Source: Clostridia bacterium
Lineage (GTDB): Bacteria > Bacillota > Clostridia > Oscillospirales > CAG-272
Direction of reading: 5' to 3'
NCBI GenBank assembly: GCA_017540175.1
Contig: JAFYBN010000047.1
Span: 1-45,614, forward strand
DNA: 45,614 bases
The notes under the pieces are model-generated. The model was not told the DNA's origin. It saw only the letters and a program-made list of their open reading frames with translations, and did not search any database. Positions within the stretch are counted from its first letter, which is position 1, and every line of letters begins with the position of its first letter. This document shows, one piece after another, positions 15,073-23,922 of the stretch. The translations under genes were made by a program, and so were the position numbers.

Positions 15073-17676
15073 TCAGACGGTGCTCGGGTTGAGATCGACC
15101 GAGATCGTGACGCGCTTGCCGCCTTTCGAGGGGGTGGAGCGCGCGAATTCGGTCATAAGGTCGGAGAGGAAGGCGCGGGTGCGCCGGTTCAGGCGGCATT
15201 TCAGAACGAAGCGCATGCGGCAGATGTTCTGAATGCGGTAGACCGTCGCCTCAAAGGGACCGTAGAGGATGAGCGGGATGTCGGAAAAGTCCTTTCGGAT
15301 ATGCTTCACGATCCGCTCGGACATCTGGGTCGTCATAAGCCCGAGGCTCGCCTCGTCCGCGCTCTGCAGCGTGATGACCGCGATGTCGCAGAAGGGCGGG
15401 AAGCACAGGGCTTTGCGCAGCTTGATCTCGCCGGCGTAAAAGGTTTCGTAGTCCTGCGACGCGGCGAGCCGGATCACCTCGTTTGACGGGTTGTAGGTCT
15501 GGATGACCGCCGTCCCGGGGACGTCCGCGCGGCCCGCCCGCCCGATGACCTGCGTCAGCATGGCGAAGGTGCGCTCTGCTGCGCGGTAATCGTCGAGAAA
15601 GAGGGAGCTGTCCGCGTTCAGGACGCCGACCGTCGCCACGCGGGGGAAGTCGTGCCCCTTCGTGACCATCTGCGTGCCGAGCAGCACGTCCGCCTCTCCC
15701 TTCCGGAAGCGGGACAGGATCTCTTCGTGGGAAAACTTTGTCTGCGTGGAGTCGGCGTCCATCCGGAGCACGCGCAGGTCGGGGAACGCCGAAAGGATGT
15801 CGTCCTCCGCCTTCTGCGTCCCGACGCCCATGAAGAGGAAGTGATCCTTTCCGCAGGCGGGACAGACCGCGGGAACGCGCTCGCGGTGGCCGCAGAAATG
15901 GCACACGAGCATCCCGTTTTCGCGGCGGTTCTCCTCGTAGCCCTCGTCCTTTTTCCCGGGTCCGCCCATGCGGGTCCGCAGGGCGTGGTACACGAGGGTG
16001 ACGGAGCAGTTCGGGCATTTGACGCTCACGCCGCAGCTGCGGCAGGAGACGTAATTGTGATAGCCGCGGCGGTTGAGGAAGAGGATGGACTGGTTCCCCG
16101 CCGCCCGGTCCGCGCGCAGGCGCTCGGCAAGCAGTCCGCCGATAGGGGACAGATTGCCCGCGGCGACCTCGCCGCGCATGTCGTAGATCTGAACGTCCGG
16201 CAGCTTCGCGCCGCCGTAGCGCTTTTTCAGCGTCACGAGCCGGTACGCGCCGGTCTGCGCTTTGTAATAGCTGGTCACGGACGGCGTCGCCGAGGAGAGC
16301 AGCATCACCGCGCCGTGCTCCCGGCACCGCCAGCGCGCGATGTCGTGCGCGTGGTATTTCGGATTCGCGTCCGATTTGTAGGTGTATTCCTGTTCCTCGT
16401 CGATGACGATGAGACCGATTTTCGGGATGGGAGCGAAGATCGCGGAGCGCGTGCCGACGACGACGTCCGCAAGTCCCTCGCGGATGCGCCTCCATGCGTC
16501 GAAGCGCTCGCCCGCGGAAAGCCCCGAATGGATCACCGCGATCCGACCTCCGTACCGCCGCTCGAAAATGCCCACGGTCTGGGGCGTCAGGGCGATCTCC
16601 GGCACGAGCATGATGACGCCGCGCCCCCCCTCGAGGGTCCGGTCGATCGCCGCGAGGATGACGTTCGTCTTGCCCGATCCCGTGACGCCGTGGAGCAGCG
16701 CCGCGCCGGGCTCTCCCGCGTCGATCAGCTCCGCGATCGCGTCAAACGCCGCGGTCTGTTCTTCGGTGAGCACGGGCTTTTCTTCGGCCTGTGCATCGTG
16801 AGAGTCGGCATCGACGGCAAAGGGATTGCGGTAGGCGTCCTCCTCGGTGAGGGTAAGAAGTCCCGCACGCTGAAACGCCTCCGCGGCTCTTTTCGCAGCC
16901 GTCCGGTCGATTCCGGCGGCGTCGGCAAGCGCGCCGAGCTCCGTCTCCTCCCCGGCGGCGCACGCCGCGCGGAAGGCGGAAAAGAGCTTTTGCTGATTCC
17001 TGCCCCTCAGTCCCCGCGCTGCCGCTTCCCATTCCCCGCCGTCCGACGGGTATGAAACCGATGCCAGCACGCCGTCCGGAATGAGGAAGCACCGGGTCGG
17101 GGTCTGTGAGGGCGAGCGGATCTCGGTCTTTTTCTCGAGCGCGCCGGTCTCGACAAGGGCGGCGAGCGCCTTCGAGCAGTCGAAGCCAAGCTCCGTCTGC
17201 ATCGCCTGCTTCGTCACGCGGGCCTTCTCGCGCACCTTATCATAAACAAGAGCGCCGCGTTCCCCGTCCGCCGCGATCACGGACCGCCTTGCGGCCTCGG
17301 ACCCTGCGATTTCGGGGTTTACGCGGTAATAAGAGACGACTTTCCCCATGGCGGCGGGGGGAACGACGGCGCGGACCGCGTCCCCGAACGTGCACAGGGT
17401 ATATTCTTTCATAAAGAGACAAAGCCCGATCAGCTCTTCGTCGAGAACGGGCGCGTCCCCGAGCGGGGTCTCCACGGGCTTGGTCCCCTCTTCGATATCC
17501 GCGTCGTACAGCTTCGTCACGATGCCCGTCGAGAGCCGGTTCCCCCTGCCGAACGGAACGGACGCCGCCATTCCGACGGCAAGCGTATCCTCCAGCGTCA
17601 CGGGAACATAATAGGTATAGGCCCGATCCGCTTGGTACGGCACGTCGAGGATGCGGATTTCAGCGAGAGACGCCAT
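15073..17676 (-). CDS. priA: Primosomal replication-restart helicase PriA
   Basis: This 867-residue 3'-5' DNA helicase reloads the replisome at stalled forks. The N-terminal DNA-binding domain comes first. It is followed by Walker A GVTGSGKT (330-337), Walker B DEEQ (426-429) and the paired zinc-binding cysteines CRSCG..CPNC and CHFCG..CPACG. Helicase motifs V/VI follow in GTQMVTKGHDFP and QVIGRAGRAD. The usual DEEH box reads DEEQ here, a conservative change for a superfamily 2 helicase. The length is slightly above the usual 730-820, because the region around residues 120-300 is long. The ATG follows AAAGGAG. coaBC, usually between rpoZ and priA, is absent. Confidence 0.95.
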   Translation of the reverse strand: MASLAEIRILDVPYQADRAYTYYVPVTLEDTLAVGMAASVPFGRGNRLSTGIVTKLYDADIEEGTKPVETPLGDAPVLDEELIGLCLFMKEYTLCTFGDAVRAVVPPAAMGKVVSYYRVNPEIAGSEAARRSVIAADGERGALVYDKVREKARVTKQAMQTELGFDCSKALAALVETGALEKKTEIRSPSQTPTRCFLIPDGVLASVSYPSDGGEWEAAARGLRGRNQQKLFSAFRAACAAGEETELGALADAAGIDRTAAKRAAEAFQRAGLLTLTEEDAYRNPFAVDADSHDAQAEEKPVLTEEQTAAFDAIAELIDAGEPGAALLHGVTGSGKTNVILAAIDRTLEGGRGVIMLVPEIALTPQTVGIFERRYGGRIAVIHSGLSAGERFDAWRRIREGLADVVVGTRSAIFAPIPKIGLIVIDEEQEYTYKSDANPKYHAHDIARWRCREHGAVMLLSSATPSVTSYYKAQTGAYRLVTLKKRYGGAKLPDVQIYDMRGEVAAGNLSPIGGLLAERLRADRAAGNQSILFLNRRGYHNYVSCRSCGVSVKCPNCSVTLVYHALRTRMGGPGKKDEGYEENRRENGMLVCHFCGHRERVPAVCPACGKDHFLFMGVGTQKAEDDILSAFPDLRVLRMDADSTQTKFSHEEILSRFRKGEADVLLGTQMVTKGHDFPRVATVGVLNADSSLFLDDYRAAERTFAMLTQVIGRAGRADVPGTAVIQTYNPSNEVIRLAASQDYETFYAGEIKLRKALCFPPFCDIAVITLQSADEASLGLMTTQMSERIVKHIRKDFSDIPLILYGPFEATVYRIQNICRMRFVLKCRLNRRTRAFLSDLMTEFARSTPSKGGKRVTISVDLNPSTV

Positions 17677-17714
17677 GGCTGTTCTCCTTTCCTCCGTTCA
17701 CGCCGACGGAGCCG

Positions 17715-18152
17715 TCAAAAGGTCCCGTCCTCCGCGTCGTCCTCGGGTACGTAAACGGGCTTTTTCGGCGGGGTGTTCGCGTCGAGGGCGTAATTGTCCA
17801 CGGATTCCTCGCGGTCCTCCTCGTCCGGGAACTCGCCGGGCTCGGCGATGTTCGCGGGCTGGGTCTTCTCGAGGAATTCCTCTTCGCCGTTCTCGCCGAT
17901 GATCTTGAAATCGCCGTTGTACAGGCCGGTGATGGCGGTCTTGACGGCTTTTTCGTCGCGGTATTCTTTTTTGATCATGCTCGCGATGGAGCTTTTCTTT
18001 TCGGAATCCTTGCTGCTCGCGGCGATCTTTTCGGCGACCTCTCTCTGCTTGACGTACTCGTCGGTGATGATGCGGGCGCATTTCGCCGCGGCGACAACGA
18101 GGGAATAACGGTTGTATTTCTGTTCGGTGGGACGGGTTTCTTCGTTGCTCAT
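17715..18152 (-). CDS. rpoZ: RNA polymerase omega subunit, with long acidic tail
   Basis: The conserved omega core is seen near the N-terminus (YNRYSLVVAAAKCARIITDEY, residues about 14-34; compare the family's LVLAAAKRAR). Omega stabilises beta-prime during polymerase assembly and in many bacteria contributes to ppGpp response. At 145 residues the protein is much longer than the usual 60-90. The extra part is acidic and Pro-rich (about 90-145, with EFPDEEDREESVDNY and VPEDDAEDGTF). The ATG at 18152 follows AAAGGAT. It lies between gmk and priA, as expected. The tail's role is unknown. Confidence 0.85.
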   Translation of the reverse strand: MSNEETRPTEQKYNRYSLVVAAAKCARIITDEYVKQREVAEKIAASSKDSEKKSSIASMIKKEYRDEKAVKTAITGLYNGDFKIIGENGEEEFLEKTQPANIAEPGEFPDEEDREESVDNYALDANTPPKKPVYVPEDDAEDGTF

Positions 18153-18213
18153 TGTGGGATCCTTTCTTCTTTTCCGTATATCTGGATAGTTATTAAACTC
18201 TATGGAATCATCC

Positions 18214-18258
18214 GAAATCCGCGCGGCGGATTTCATGCGCTTCCCTGCCCCGGGCAGG
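18214..18258 (-). other. Two intercistronic hairpins between gmk and rpoZ
   Basis: The stem GAAATCCGC/GCGGATTTC (18214-18234, 9 bp, 3-base loop) and the stem CCTGCCC/GGGCAGG (18244-18258) stand side by side without T tracts. They may mark RNA processing or attenuate downstream expression. Confidence 0.4.
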
Positions 18259-18260
18259 AT

Positions 18261-18905
18261 TCAGAGCTCGTCGTCCTCAAAATAATCGCGGATGTAGCTC
18301 ATCATGCGATCCGAGCGCAGGTGCTCGGACTGCATAATCCCCAGGATGGTTTCGGCGCACTGCTGCACTTTGCCGGTTTCGTTCACCACGACGTAGTCGT
18401 AGCGCGGGGCCTCGCGGATCTCCTCCCTAGCCCGGCGCACGCGCGCGGCGATCTCTTCCTCGGTATCCGAGCCCCGTCCGCGCAGACGTCTCTCCTGTTC
18501 TTCCCCGGACGGCGCGATGAGCATGACGCACACGGCGCGCTTGCCGAGCAGTTCCTTGACCTGCGCTGCGCCCTTGACCTCGATCTCAAGGATCAGATCG
18601 CGGCCCTCTCCGGTCACGCGCTCGAGCTCGCTCTTCGGCGTGCCGTAGAGATTGCCGTTGTACTCCGCGTATTCGAGAAGCTCGCCGCCGGCGATCATCT
18701 TCTCGAACTGTTCGCGCGTTTTGAAGTAATAATTGACGCCTTCCTGTTCGTAATCCCGTTTTTCCCTTGTGGTCGCCGATACGGACAGACCCATGTCGGG
18801 GCAAAGCGTCCTGAGCAGGTCGACGACGGTGCCCTTGCCGCTGCCGGACGGCCCGGAAATCACGAATACGATTCCCGTTCTCTCGCTCTCCCGATTTTCA
18901 CTCAT
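18261..18905 (-). CDS. gmk: Guanylate kinase
   Basis: This 214-residue enzyme phosphorylates GMP to GDP. The P-loop GPSGSGKGT lies at residues 18-26. The GMP-binding segments are [17 protein letters not shown] and the [10 protein letters not shown] region, and a lid-like RLRGRG segment follows. The ATG at 18905 has AAGGAG upstream and overlaps the remA stop by 8 bases, so it is coupled. An upstream in-frame start was rejected because it would extend the protein into remA. Confidence 0.95.
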   Translation of the reverse strand: MSENRESERTGIVFVISGPSGSGKGTVVDLLRTLCPDMGLSVSATTREKRDYEQEGVNYYFKTREQFEKMIAGGELLEYAEYNGNLYGTPKSELERVTGEGRDLILEIEVKGAAQVKELLGKRAVCVMLIAPSGEEQERRLRGRGSDTEEEIAARVRRAREEIREAPRYDYVVVNETGKVQQCAETILGIMQSEHLRSDRMMSYIRDYFEDDEL

Positions 18906-19191
18906 CTGTGCGCTCTCCTTCCGCGTCCTCCGCTTTCTGATCGGTCTCATCCGCCGCGCCTTCGTTCAGTCTCTGCGAAACGGTTTCGTTCTGGATGGCG
19001 GAGAGGACGATGTGATCGGAATCCATGATCACCACGCAGCGCGTTTTGCGTCCCGAGGTGCAGTCGATCGCCCGGCCCGCGTCCTTCGCGTCCTGGATCA
19101 GCCGCTTCGCGGGGGCGGAGTCGGACGCGATCACCGCGATCACACGGGCGGCGTTGACCATGTTGTTGAAGCCTACGTTTACGAATTTCAT
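18898..19191 (-). CDS. remA: RemA/DUF370 family regulator
   Basis: This 97-residue protein matches the RemA family ([21 protein letters not shown] at the N-terminus, then [26 protein letters not shown]). In Bacillus subtilis it forms ring-shaped oligomers that bind DNA and activate biofilm matrix and osmotic genes. The last 25 residues are an acidic extension beyond the usual core. Its place between yicC and gmk is conserved. The ATG follows a TGGAG ribosome site that overlaps the yicC stop. Confidence 0.9.
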   Translation of the reverse strand: MKFVNVGFNNMVNAARVIAVIASDSAPAKRLIQDAKDAGRAIDCTSGRKTRCVVIMDSDHIVLSAIQNETVSQRLNEGAADETDQKAEDAEGERTDE

Positions 19192-19195
19192 CGGA

Positions 19196-20089
19196 TCACT
19201 CCAGATTCTGAATCTGCTCGCGGATCTTTTCGATCTCGGTCTTCATGTCGACGACGAGACGCGCGATTTCCGCGCTGCCCGCCTTCGAGCCGATGGTGTT
19301 GGTTTCGCGGTTGATCTCCTGCACGAGGAAGTCGAGCTTGCGCCCTGCGGCCTCTTCGGAATTCACGATCTCGCGGAACGCCCGGAAATGGGACGAGAGC
19401 CGCACAAGCTCCTCGTCGATCGCCGCCTTGTCCGCGAAGATCGCCGCCTCGGTCAGGATGCGCTGCTCCGCCGCCTCCACGTCGAAATCGGAGAGGAGCT
19501 GACGGATGCGCTGTTCGAGCTTCTGGGGATAACCGGCGATGTCCGCCTCCGAGCGGGTCTTGACCTCAGCCGCCATGCCCTCGAGGCGATCCGCCTTCGC
19601 GAGCAGATCCTTACAGAGGTGCTCCCCTTCCCGGGCGCGCATGTCGGAAAAGCCTTCCACCGCCTCGGCGAGTACGGCGCGGATCTCTTCCCAGTCCTTT
19701 TCCGCGTCCTCCTCCGGCTTTTTCATCGTAAAGAGATCGCGGTTCTGGGCGACGCGCATGACGGAAATGTCGTCCTTCAGCCCGAAGGTGTCGCGCAGCT
19801 CTTCGAGCGCGGCGAGATAGGAGCGGGCGGCTTCCTTGTCGAGCATGACCTCGAGCCCTTTCTGCTCGAGCACGTCGACGCCGACGTACACCTCCACCTT
19901 GCCCCGGACGATCCCCGCCTCCGCAAGATACGCCTTGACTTTGTCCTCAAGGTAGGCGTAGAGCCGGGACATGCGGACGGTGCAGTCAAGATAGCGGGAG
20001 TTGACGGAGCGGATCTCCGCCGTGATGTCGAGCGAGCCGTCGGACGACATCCGTCTGGCTCTCCCGAACGCGGTCATACTTCTGAGCAT
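19196..20089 (-). CDS. yicC: YicC-family endoribonuclease
   Basis: This 297-residue protein has the canonical N-terminus [11 protein letters not shown] and the [11 protein letters not shown] block. The C-terminal half includes [21 protein letters not shown], which is diagnostic of the family. YicC proteins are RNA-cleaving hexamers that affect small RNA stability. Start site: ATG with GGGGAG 7 bases upstream. A 7-bp hairpin (20104-20125) lies directly upstream of the ribosome site. It opens the conserved gene order yicC-remA-gmk-rpoZ. Confidence 0.93.
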   Translation of the reverse strand: MLRSMTAFGRARRMSSDGSLDITAEIRSVNSRYLDCTVRMSRLYAYLEDKVKAYLAEAGIVRGKVEVYVGVDVLEQKGLEVMLDKEAARSYLAALEELRDTFGLKDDISVMRVAQNRDLFTMKKPEEDAEKDWEEIRAVLAEAVEGFSDMRAREGEHLCKDLLAKADRLEGMAAEVKTRSEADIAGYPQKLEQRIRQLLSDFDVEAAEQRILTEAAIFADKAAIDEELVRLSSHFRAFREIVNSEEAAGRKLDFLVQEINRETNTIGSKAGSAEIARLVVDMKTEIEKIREQIQNLE

Positions 20090-20103
20090 ATTCTTTCTCC
20101 CCT

Positions 20104-20125
20104 CGGCGGGCGTTTATACCCGCCG
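20104..20125 (-). other. Hairpin just upstream of the yicC ribosome site
   Basis: The stem CGGCGGG/CCCGCCG has an 8-base loop and is followed immediately by the GGGGAG ribosome site of yicC. It has no T tract, so it is more likely a translation or stability element than a terminator. Confidence 0.35.
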
Positions 20126-20155
20126 GTATTTTGCAAAAGGTCGGATTTCGCTTTT

Positions 20156-21349
20156 TTATTTCGCCGCCTTCGCGGGGCGCAGTCCGGCGAACAAAAAGCC
20201 GTTTTCGTCGATCGCGAGCGACTCGGCCGCGATCCTTGTATAGGGAACGTAGAGATCGGCTGTCTTCGCGTATTCCTCGGGCGTCTCGGGATCGTCGAGG
20301 AGCCCGAGCGCGTTCGCCCACCCGGACGAGAAGAACAGCGCGTCCCGATCCGGGTTTGCCGCGGAGCGAATTCTCGGCCGCGTGCCGTCCGAAAAGCCCG
20401 CGACGACGGCGGGGATCGAGGAGGAATTCTCGAGAAACGCGCTCACCGTGCGCATTTCGGAGGCGAGCTCGGCGCCCTCGTTCAAAAGCGACGCCGCGAA
20501 AATCAGCTTCTGCTTCGTCTCCCGGCTGCGGAGCACAAGATAGAGCAGCGCGCCGCGCTCCTCTTCGGCGAGGTTCGCGTAATTCAGAAGCGGAAGCGAA
20601 TCGGCGGCGGAATAGGTGAAGCGGGAGGCGTCGTACCAGATCGCCGTCCCGTCCGACGCGAGCCGCGCGCCCTTGATGTAGTTTTCGAGGCCCGCGGACA
20701 GCATGTCCTCATCCGCCTCGGTGAGGCCCTGCGCCATCAGCACGGCGGGCGATTTCTCCAGCGCCTGAGCGAGGATCTTCTCCGCGTCCCCGTCCGCGCC
20801 GGAGCGCGCCGCAAGCACGGTGACGAGCTCGCCGTCACCCTCGTAGACCGCGCCGTCGATATAGCCGTCGCCCTCCTCCCAGCGCAGGGGGGAGCGCTGT
20901 ACGATATCCGAAATGAATTTTTCAAGCGCGAGCCCGGTGTTTTCCACGTTGTGCCCCGCGATGCAGATTTTGCCGTCGATCAGCGCGTAGCCCCACTGCC
21001 ACGGCCTGAGCGCCGAAAGAAAGGCGCGGCTCTCGTCCCGGTCCGTTTCGCCGATGAGGATTTCCTTTTCCCCGACGGCGAACGTGTCCACGCCCTCCCG
21101 GGTGAAGTCCGTCGTCAGGCGCAGTTCCTGACCGGCCTCGACGAACGCGGCTCTGAGCTCCATGCCGTAACGGATCTCTTCGTCGGCGGGGATGTCGCGG
21201 CGCACGATCTCGTACGTGCCCAGAGTGTCCGCGTCAAGCAGGACCGCCGCGCTCTGTTCTTCCCCTTCCGTGCCGCTTCCGCACGCCGAAAACACGCACG
21301 CACAAAGGGCGAGCGCCAGACAGAGCAGAACCAAAGTTTTTTTCACCAT
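20156..21349 (-). CDS. Unrecognised lipoprotein leading the core operon
   Basis: This 397-residue protein has a signal peptide ending in a lipobox (FSA-C at residue 23), so it should be membrane-anchored on the outside. The N-terminal half (about 40-170) has the pattern EILIGETDRDESRAFL...GYALIDGKICIAGHNVENTGLALEKFI. I recognise this pattern from clostridial surface lipoproteins of unknown role. The C-terminal half resembles a degenerate endonuclease/exonuclease/phosphatase fold, but I see no complete catalytic set. It stands 66 bases upstream of yicC and has a near-perfect promoter. It may therefore be the first gene of the 16-kb operon, unusual for an accessory lipoprotein. Confidence 0.55.
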   Translation of the reverse strand: MVKKTLVLLCLALALCACVFSACGSGTEGEEQSAAVLLDADTLGTYEIVRRDIPADEEIRYGMELRAAFVEAGQELRLTTDFTREGVDTFAVGEKEILIGETDRDESRAFLSALRPWQWGYALIDGKICIAGHNVENTGLALEKFISDIVQRSPLRWEEGDGYIDGAVYEGDGELVTVLAARSGADGDAEKILAQALEKSPAVLMAQGLTEADEDMLSAGLENYIKGARLASDGTAIWYDASRFTYSAADSLPLLNYANLAEEERGALLYLVLRSRETKQKLIFAASLLNEGAELASEMRTVSAFLENSSSIPAVVAGFSDGTRPRIRSAANPDRDALFFSSGWANALGLLDDPETPEEYAKTADLYVPYTRIAAESLAIDENGFLFAGLRPAKAAK

Positions 21350-21393
21350 ACACGCCTCAAGAGTCGGTTTCCGTTTCCTATCCTTTACCTTAT

Positions 21394-21423
21394 ATTATAC
21401 AATAAAAAAAGCGCCATTGTCAA
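21394..21423 (-). promoter_or_regulatory. Consensus promoter of the lipoprotein-yicC operon
   Basis: On the minus strand, TTGACA (21423-21418) and TATAAT (21399-21394) are both perfect, with an 18-base spacer. The -35 box lies in the loop of the preceding operon's terminator, and the spacer contains its T tract. Confidence 0.85.
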
Positions 21424-21440
21424 CGAAAAGCGCTATTTTT
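21404..21440 (-). terminator. Terminator of the DUF5685 operon, overlapping a promoter
   Basis: The stem AGCGC/GCGCT (21430-21434 and 21410-21414) is extended by an A/T-rich outer stem and followed by T7 on the minus strand. It starts within 10-20 bases of the membrane-protein stop codon. Confidence 0.7.
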
Positions 21441-21447
21441 ATGAGGT

Positions 21448-21978
21448 TCACCATTTCCTCCGGCCTCCGATGCGGAGTTTTTTGCGCAATTTGACCAGAT
21501 AGAAGGACATGCACAAGGTCAGGGTGACGTCAAAGAGTAGAAAGAAGAGCGTCGCCGCGCCGATGGTGAGCCAGCCGAGCGAAAAATAGTCCTCCCCCGC
21601 CATGAAAACGTACTGTCCGAGCACGATGCAGAAGAGCAGCATCGTGTCGAGGCAGGAGATCTTTACGGGGTACGCGAAGAGGGGACGGAGCTTTTCAAAA
21701 TGCAGCTTCAGGATCGGATAGACCGCCGCGAAGAGGGCGTATTCGATCGCGTAGAGCTTATTCGGGAGCAGAAGGAACGCGAGCACGGAGGTTGCCGCCG
21801 CGTAGACCCAGGTCATCTTCTCCCCGATCTCCACGACAAGCAGCATCGTCATGAAGGCGCAGATCACGAGCGCGGAGAGGTCGAGCATCGTCATGCCCGC
21901 GACCCAGATGATCGCCATGCACAGCGCGGCGAAGACCCCCGCGAGCGCGATTTTTTTCGTCATGGTTTTTTCGGACAT
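21448..21978 (-). CDS. Small polytopic membrane protein (ECF S-component-like)
   Basis: This 176-residue protein has about five or six hydrophobic segments and short charged loops, ending in a basic tail (KLRKKLRIGGRRKW). The start MTKKIALAGVFAALCMAI is typical in style of small membrane proteins such as ECF-transporter S components. However, I cannot identify a substrate group, and no ECF ATPase genes are nearby. It is the last gene of the DUF5685, J-domain, acyltransferase operon, nine bases after the acyltransferase stop. The function is unassigned. Confidence 0.6.
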   Translation of the reverse strand: MSEKTMTKKIALAGVFAALCMAIIWVAGMTMLDLSALVICAFMTMLLVVEIGEKMTWVYAAATSVLAFLLLPNKLYAIEYALFAAVYPILKLHFEKLRPLFAYPVKISCLDTMLLFCIVLGQYVFMAGEDYFSLGWLTIGAATLFFLLFDVTLTLCMSFYLVKLRKKLRIGGRRKW

Positions 21979-21987
21979 GATACCCCC

Positions 21988-23280
21988 TTATCCGCCTTCG
22001 CCGGAGCCTGTTTTTCCGGGATCGGCCCCGTCGTTTCGGGAGCCGCGCCCGCCTGAGCTTATGCCGGCGGGGGTCGGAAGAGAAGACGGGAACAGCAGAC
22101 GGTTTTTGAGTGCGAGCAGTTTTTTCAGCCAGAGGTCGGTCAAAAAGGACGCGGCAAAGCAGAGCGCGAGCCCCCACGCGAAGACGAGGGGCGCGAACCG
22201 CGGCGCGTACAGCACGGGCTGGGTGAGATCGCGGCAGACGTTGAAAAACGCGCAGCTGAAGAACCACATGAGCATGGACAGCTTCCCCATCGCGCCGAAG
22301 ACCGCGCCGAGGGCACGGGAAACGGGCCCCGCGCGGACGTCCGAGGGATCAGCCCGCGAAGCAGTGCCGCTTTTGAACAGCACCGCCAGCCCCCACACGA
22401 AGAGGGGCGCGAGTACGGCGTCCATGGAGAGGCGGAAGGTCCACGACCGACCGAAGATTTCCCCCGTTTTCCATTCCGCCGCCGGGAAGACATACCGTCC
22501 GGCGCAGCAGAGGACGAGCAGGGCGGCGCACAATGCTTTTTTCGCAGCGGCCGAGCGGAGTCCGCCCGTCAGCTCCCTCTCGAAAATCCGCCCGAATACA
22601 TTATGCCGCGCGCAGAGATACCCGCAGGCGAGCGCGGGAAAGCAGTCCCGCGCGTTTTCGAAAACATGGGCCAGCGCGGTGAAAAACTCCCCGCCCCGCG
22701 CCCCGCCGGCTCCGCAGAGAGAGGCGAGCACGGTGAAGACCCCGCACGGAAGGAAAATGCCGCAGAAAACGCCCGCGAGCGGTCCCCGGTCCATCGCGCC
22801 GGAAAGGAGGCGCAGGCAGGGGAGGCTCAGCAAAAAGAACGGAACGTACCAGTTAAAGGTCATGATGTCCTGCCGCAGTCCGACGAGATCGTACAGGATC
22901 CGGACCGGATCGAGGACCGCGCGCCCCGCGAGCTTCGCGGAGAGCAGCAAAAGAGCGTACACCGCCCAGTAGGACAACAGAAAATCCGTCGCGCGGCGCA
23001 GATCCCGCGCGATGCCGGCCTTCGCGCCGCGGCGGGGCTGCCAGCAGGCGAGCATGCCGCTCAGAAAGGCGAACGCCCCCACGCAGATGCGGGTGGCGCG
23101 GCTGAGTTCGGGCGTGAGGGATGCGAGGAAGGGATAGCCCGCGCCGGACACGATCCACGCGGGAAAGGTGAAGGCGTGGTGGAAAAACATCAAAGCGATC
23201 AAGGCGCCCTTGATCCGGTCGGTGACGCCGCGGTCGAAATACGGCTCCGTTCCCCGGCTCCTCTCCGATGCAGTCGTCAT
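21988..23280 (-). CDS. Acyltransferase-3 family membrane protein
   Basis: This 430-residue polytopic protein has about ten membrane segments. The N-terminal RIKGALIALMFFHHAFTFP segment carries the adjacent histidines typical of the acyltransferase-3 (OafA/OatA/NodX-like) family. These proteins move acyl groups onto sugars or peptidoglycan at the membrane. Further conserved-looking parts are FAFLSGMLA and FNWYVPFFLLSL. The C-terminal 40 residues are Gly/Ser-rich and cytoplasmic-like. The ATG follows GGAGGAG. Its neighbours give no clear acceptor. Peptidoglycan or polysaccharide O-acylation is an inference from the family. Confidence 0.8.
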   Translation of the reverse strand: MTTASERSRGTEPYFDRGVTDRIKGALIALMFFHHAFTFPAWIVSGAGYPFLASLTPELSRATRICVGAFAFLSGMLACWQPRRGAKAGIARDLRRATDFLLSYWAVYALLLLSAKLAGRAVLDPVRILYDLVGLRQDIMTFNWYVPFFLLSLPCLRLLSGAMDRGPLAGVFCGIFLPCGVFTVLASLCGAGGARGGEFFTALAHVFENARDCFPALACGYLCARHNVFGRIFERELTGGLRSAAAKKALCAALLVLCCAGRYVFPAAEWKTGEIFGRSWTFRLSMDAVLAPLFVWGLAVLFKSGTASRADPSDVRAGPVSRALGAVFGAMGKLSMLMWFFSCAFFNVCRDLTQPVLYAPRFAPLVFAWGLALCFAASFLTDLWLKKLLALKNRLLFPSSLPTPAGISSGGRGSRNDGADPGKTGSGEGG

Positions 23281-23292
23281 GGGACTCCTCCG

Positions 23293-23922
23293 TCAGCAAC
23301 AGCGGATGCAGTCGCCGCCCATGCACTCGCAGCAGGTGTCGCAGCAGAGCACGGCGGAGCAGGTGCTGCAGAGGTCGCAGTCCCCGACGTTCTCCGACGT
23401 GCGGTACACGTTGCCGTAATCGGAGGAGCGCCGCTGCATCCTGCGCTTCGCCTCCTGATATTCGAGGTTCTGCGGATCGAGATAGCAGGCGGTCTCGATG
23501 TAGCGCATCGCGTCGTAATACAATCCGCTCTGGGTGAGCAGGCATCCCATGAGATAGTTCCACTCCGCGCCCCGGTCGGACATCGGCGTGGAATCGATGA
23601 TGAGCTTGGCGTCCGCGAACCGCCCTTCCGCGATGAGCTTGCGCACCTCGTAGAAGGAGGTCGTTCCCGAAGACGAATAGGTGTTGTAGGAGGAATACGA
23701 TCCCCACTCATCCGAAGCGGACGAGCCGCCCCCCGAGCGTTCCTTCTGGATCGCGTCGTACGCTTCGTTGATTTCCTTCATTTTTTCTTCGTATCCCGCC
23801 GCCTGCGCGCTGCCCGCATTCGTGTCGGGATGGTACCGGCGCGCCATGCTGTGATACGCTTTTTTCACTTCCTCATCCGACGCGGTGCGCGGGATATTCA
23901 GAACCTGATAGGGGTCTTTCAT
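23293..23922 (-). CDS. J-domain protein with Cys-rich C-terminus
   Basis: This 209-residue protein has an N-terminal DnaJ domain (residues 1-65) with the HPD motif in RRYHPDTN, needed to stimulate DnaK. A Ser/Tyr-rich linker follows (about 68-88), then a helical, TPR-like region (EVRKLIAEGRFADAKLIID...GAEWNYLMGCLL). The C-terminus is packed with cysteines, in CDLCSTCSAVLCC, CCECMGG and IRCC, unlike the zinc domain of true DnaJ. Translation is coupled to the upstream gene by an ATGA overlap. It is probably a specialised co-chaperone; its client is unknown. Confidence 0.85.
   Translation of the reverse strand: MKDPYQVLNIPRTASDEEVKKAYHSMARRYHPDTNAGSAQAAGYEEKMKEINEAYDAIQKERSGGGSSASDEWGSYSSYNTYSSSGTTSFYEVRKLIAEGRFADAKLIIDSTPMSDRGAEWNYLMGCLLTQSGLYYDAMRYIETACYLDPQNLEYQEAKRRMQRRSSDYGNVYRTSENVGDCDLCSTCSAVLCCDTCCECMGGDCIRCC

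Noticed and set aside
19025-21502. An 825-codon open frame on the plus strand
   Set aside because: It lies antisense to yicC and the lipoprotein gene, with no family resemblance, so it is a shadow of GC-rich codon use.
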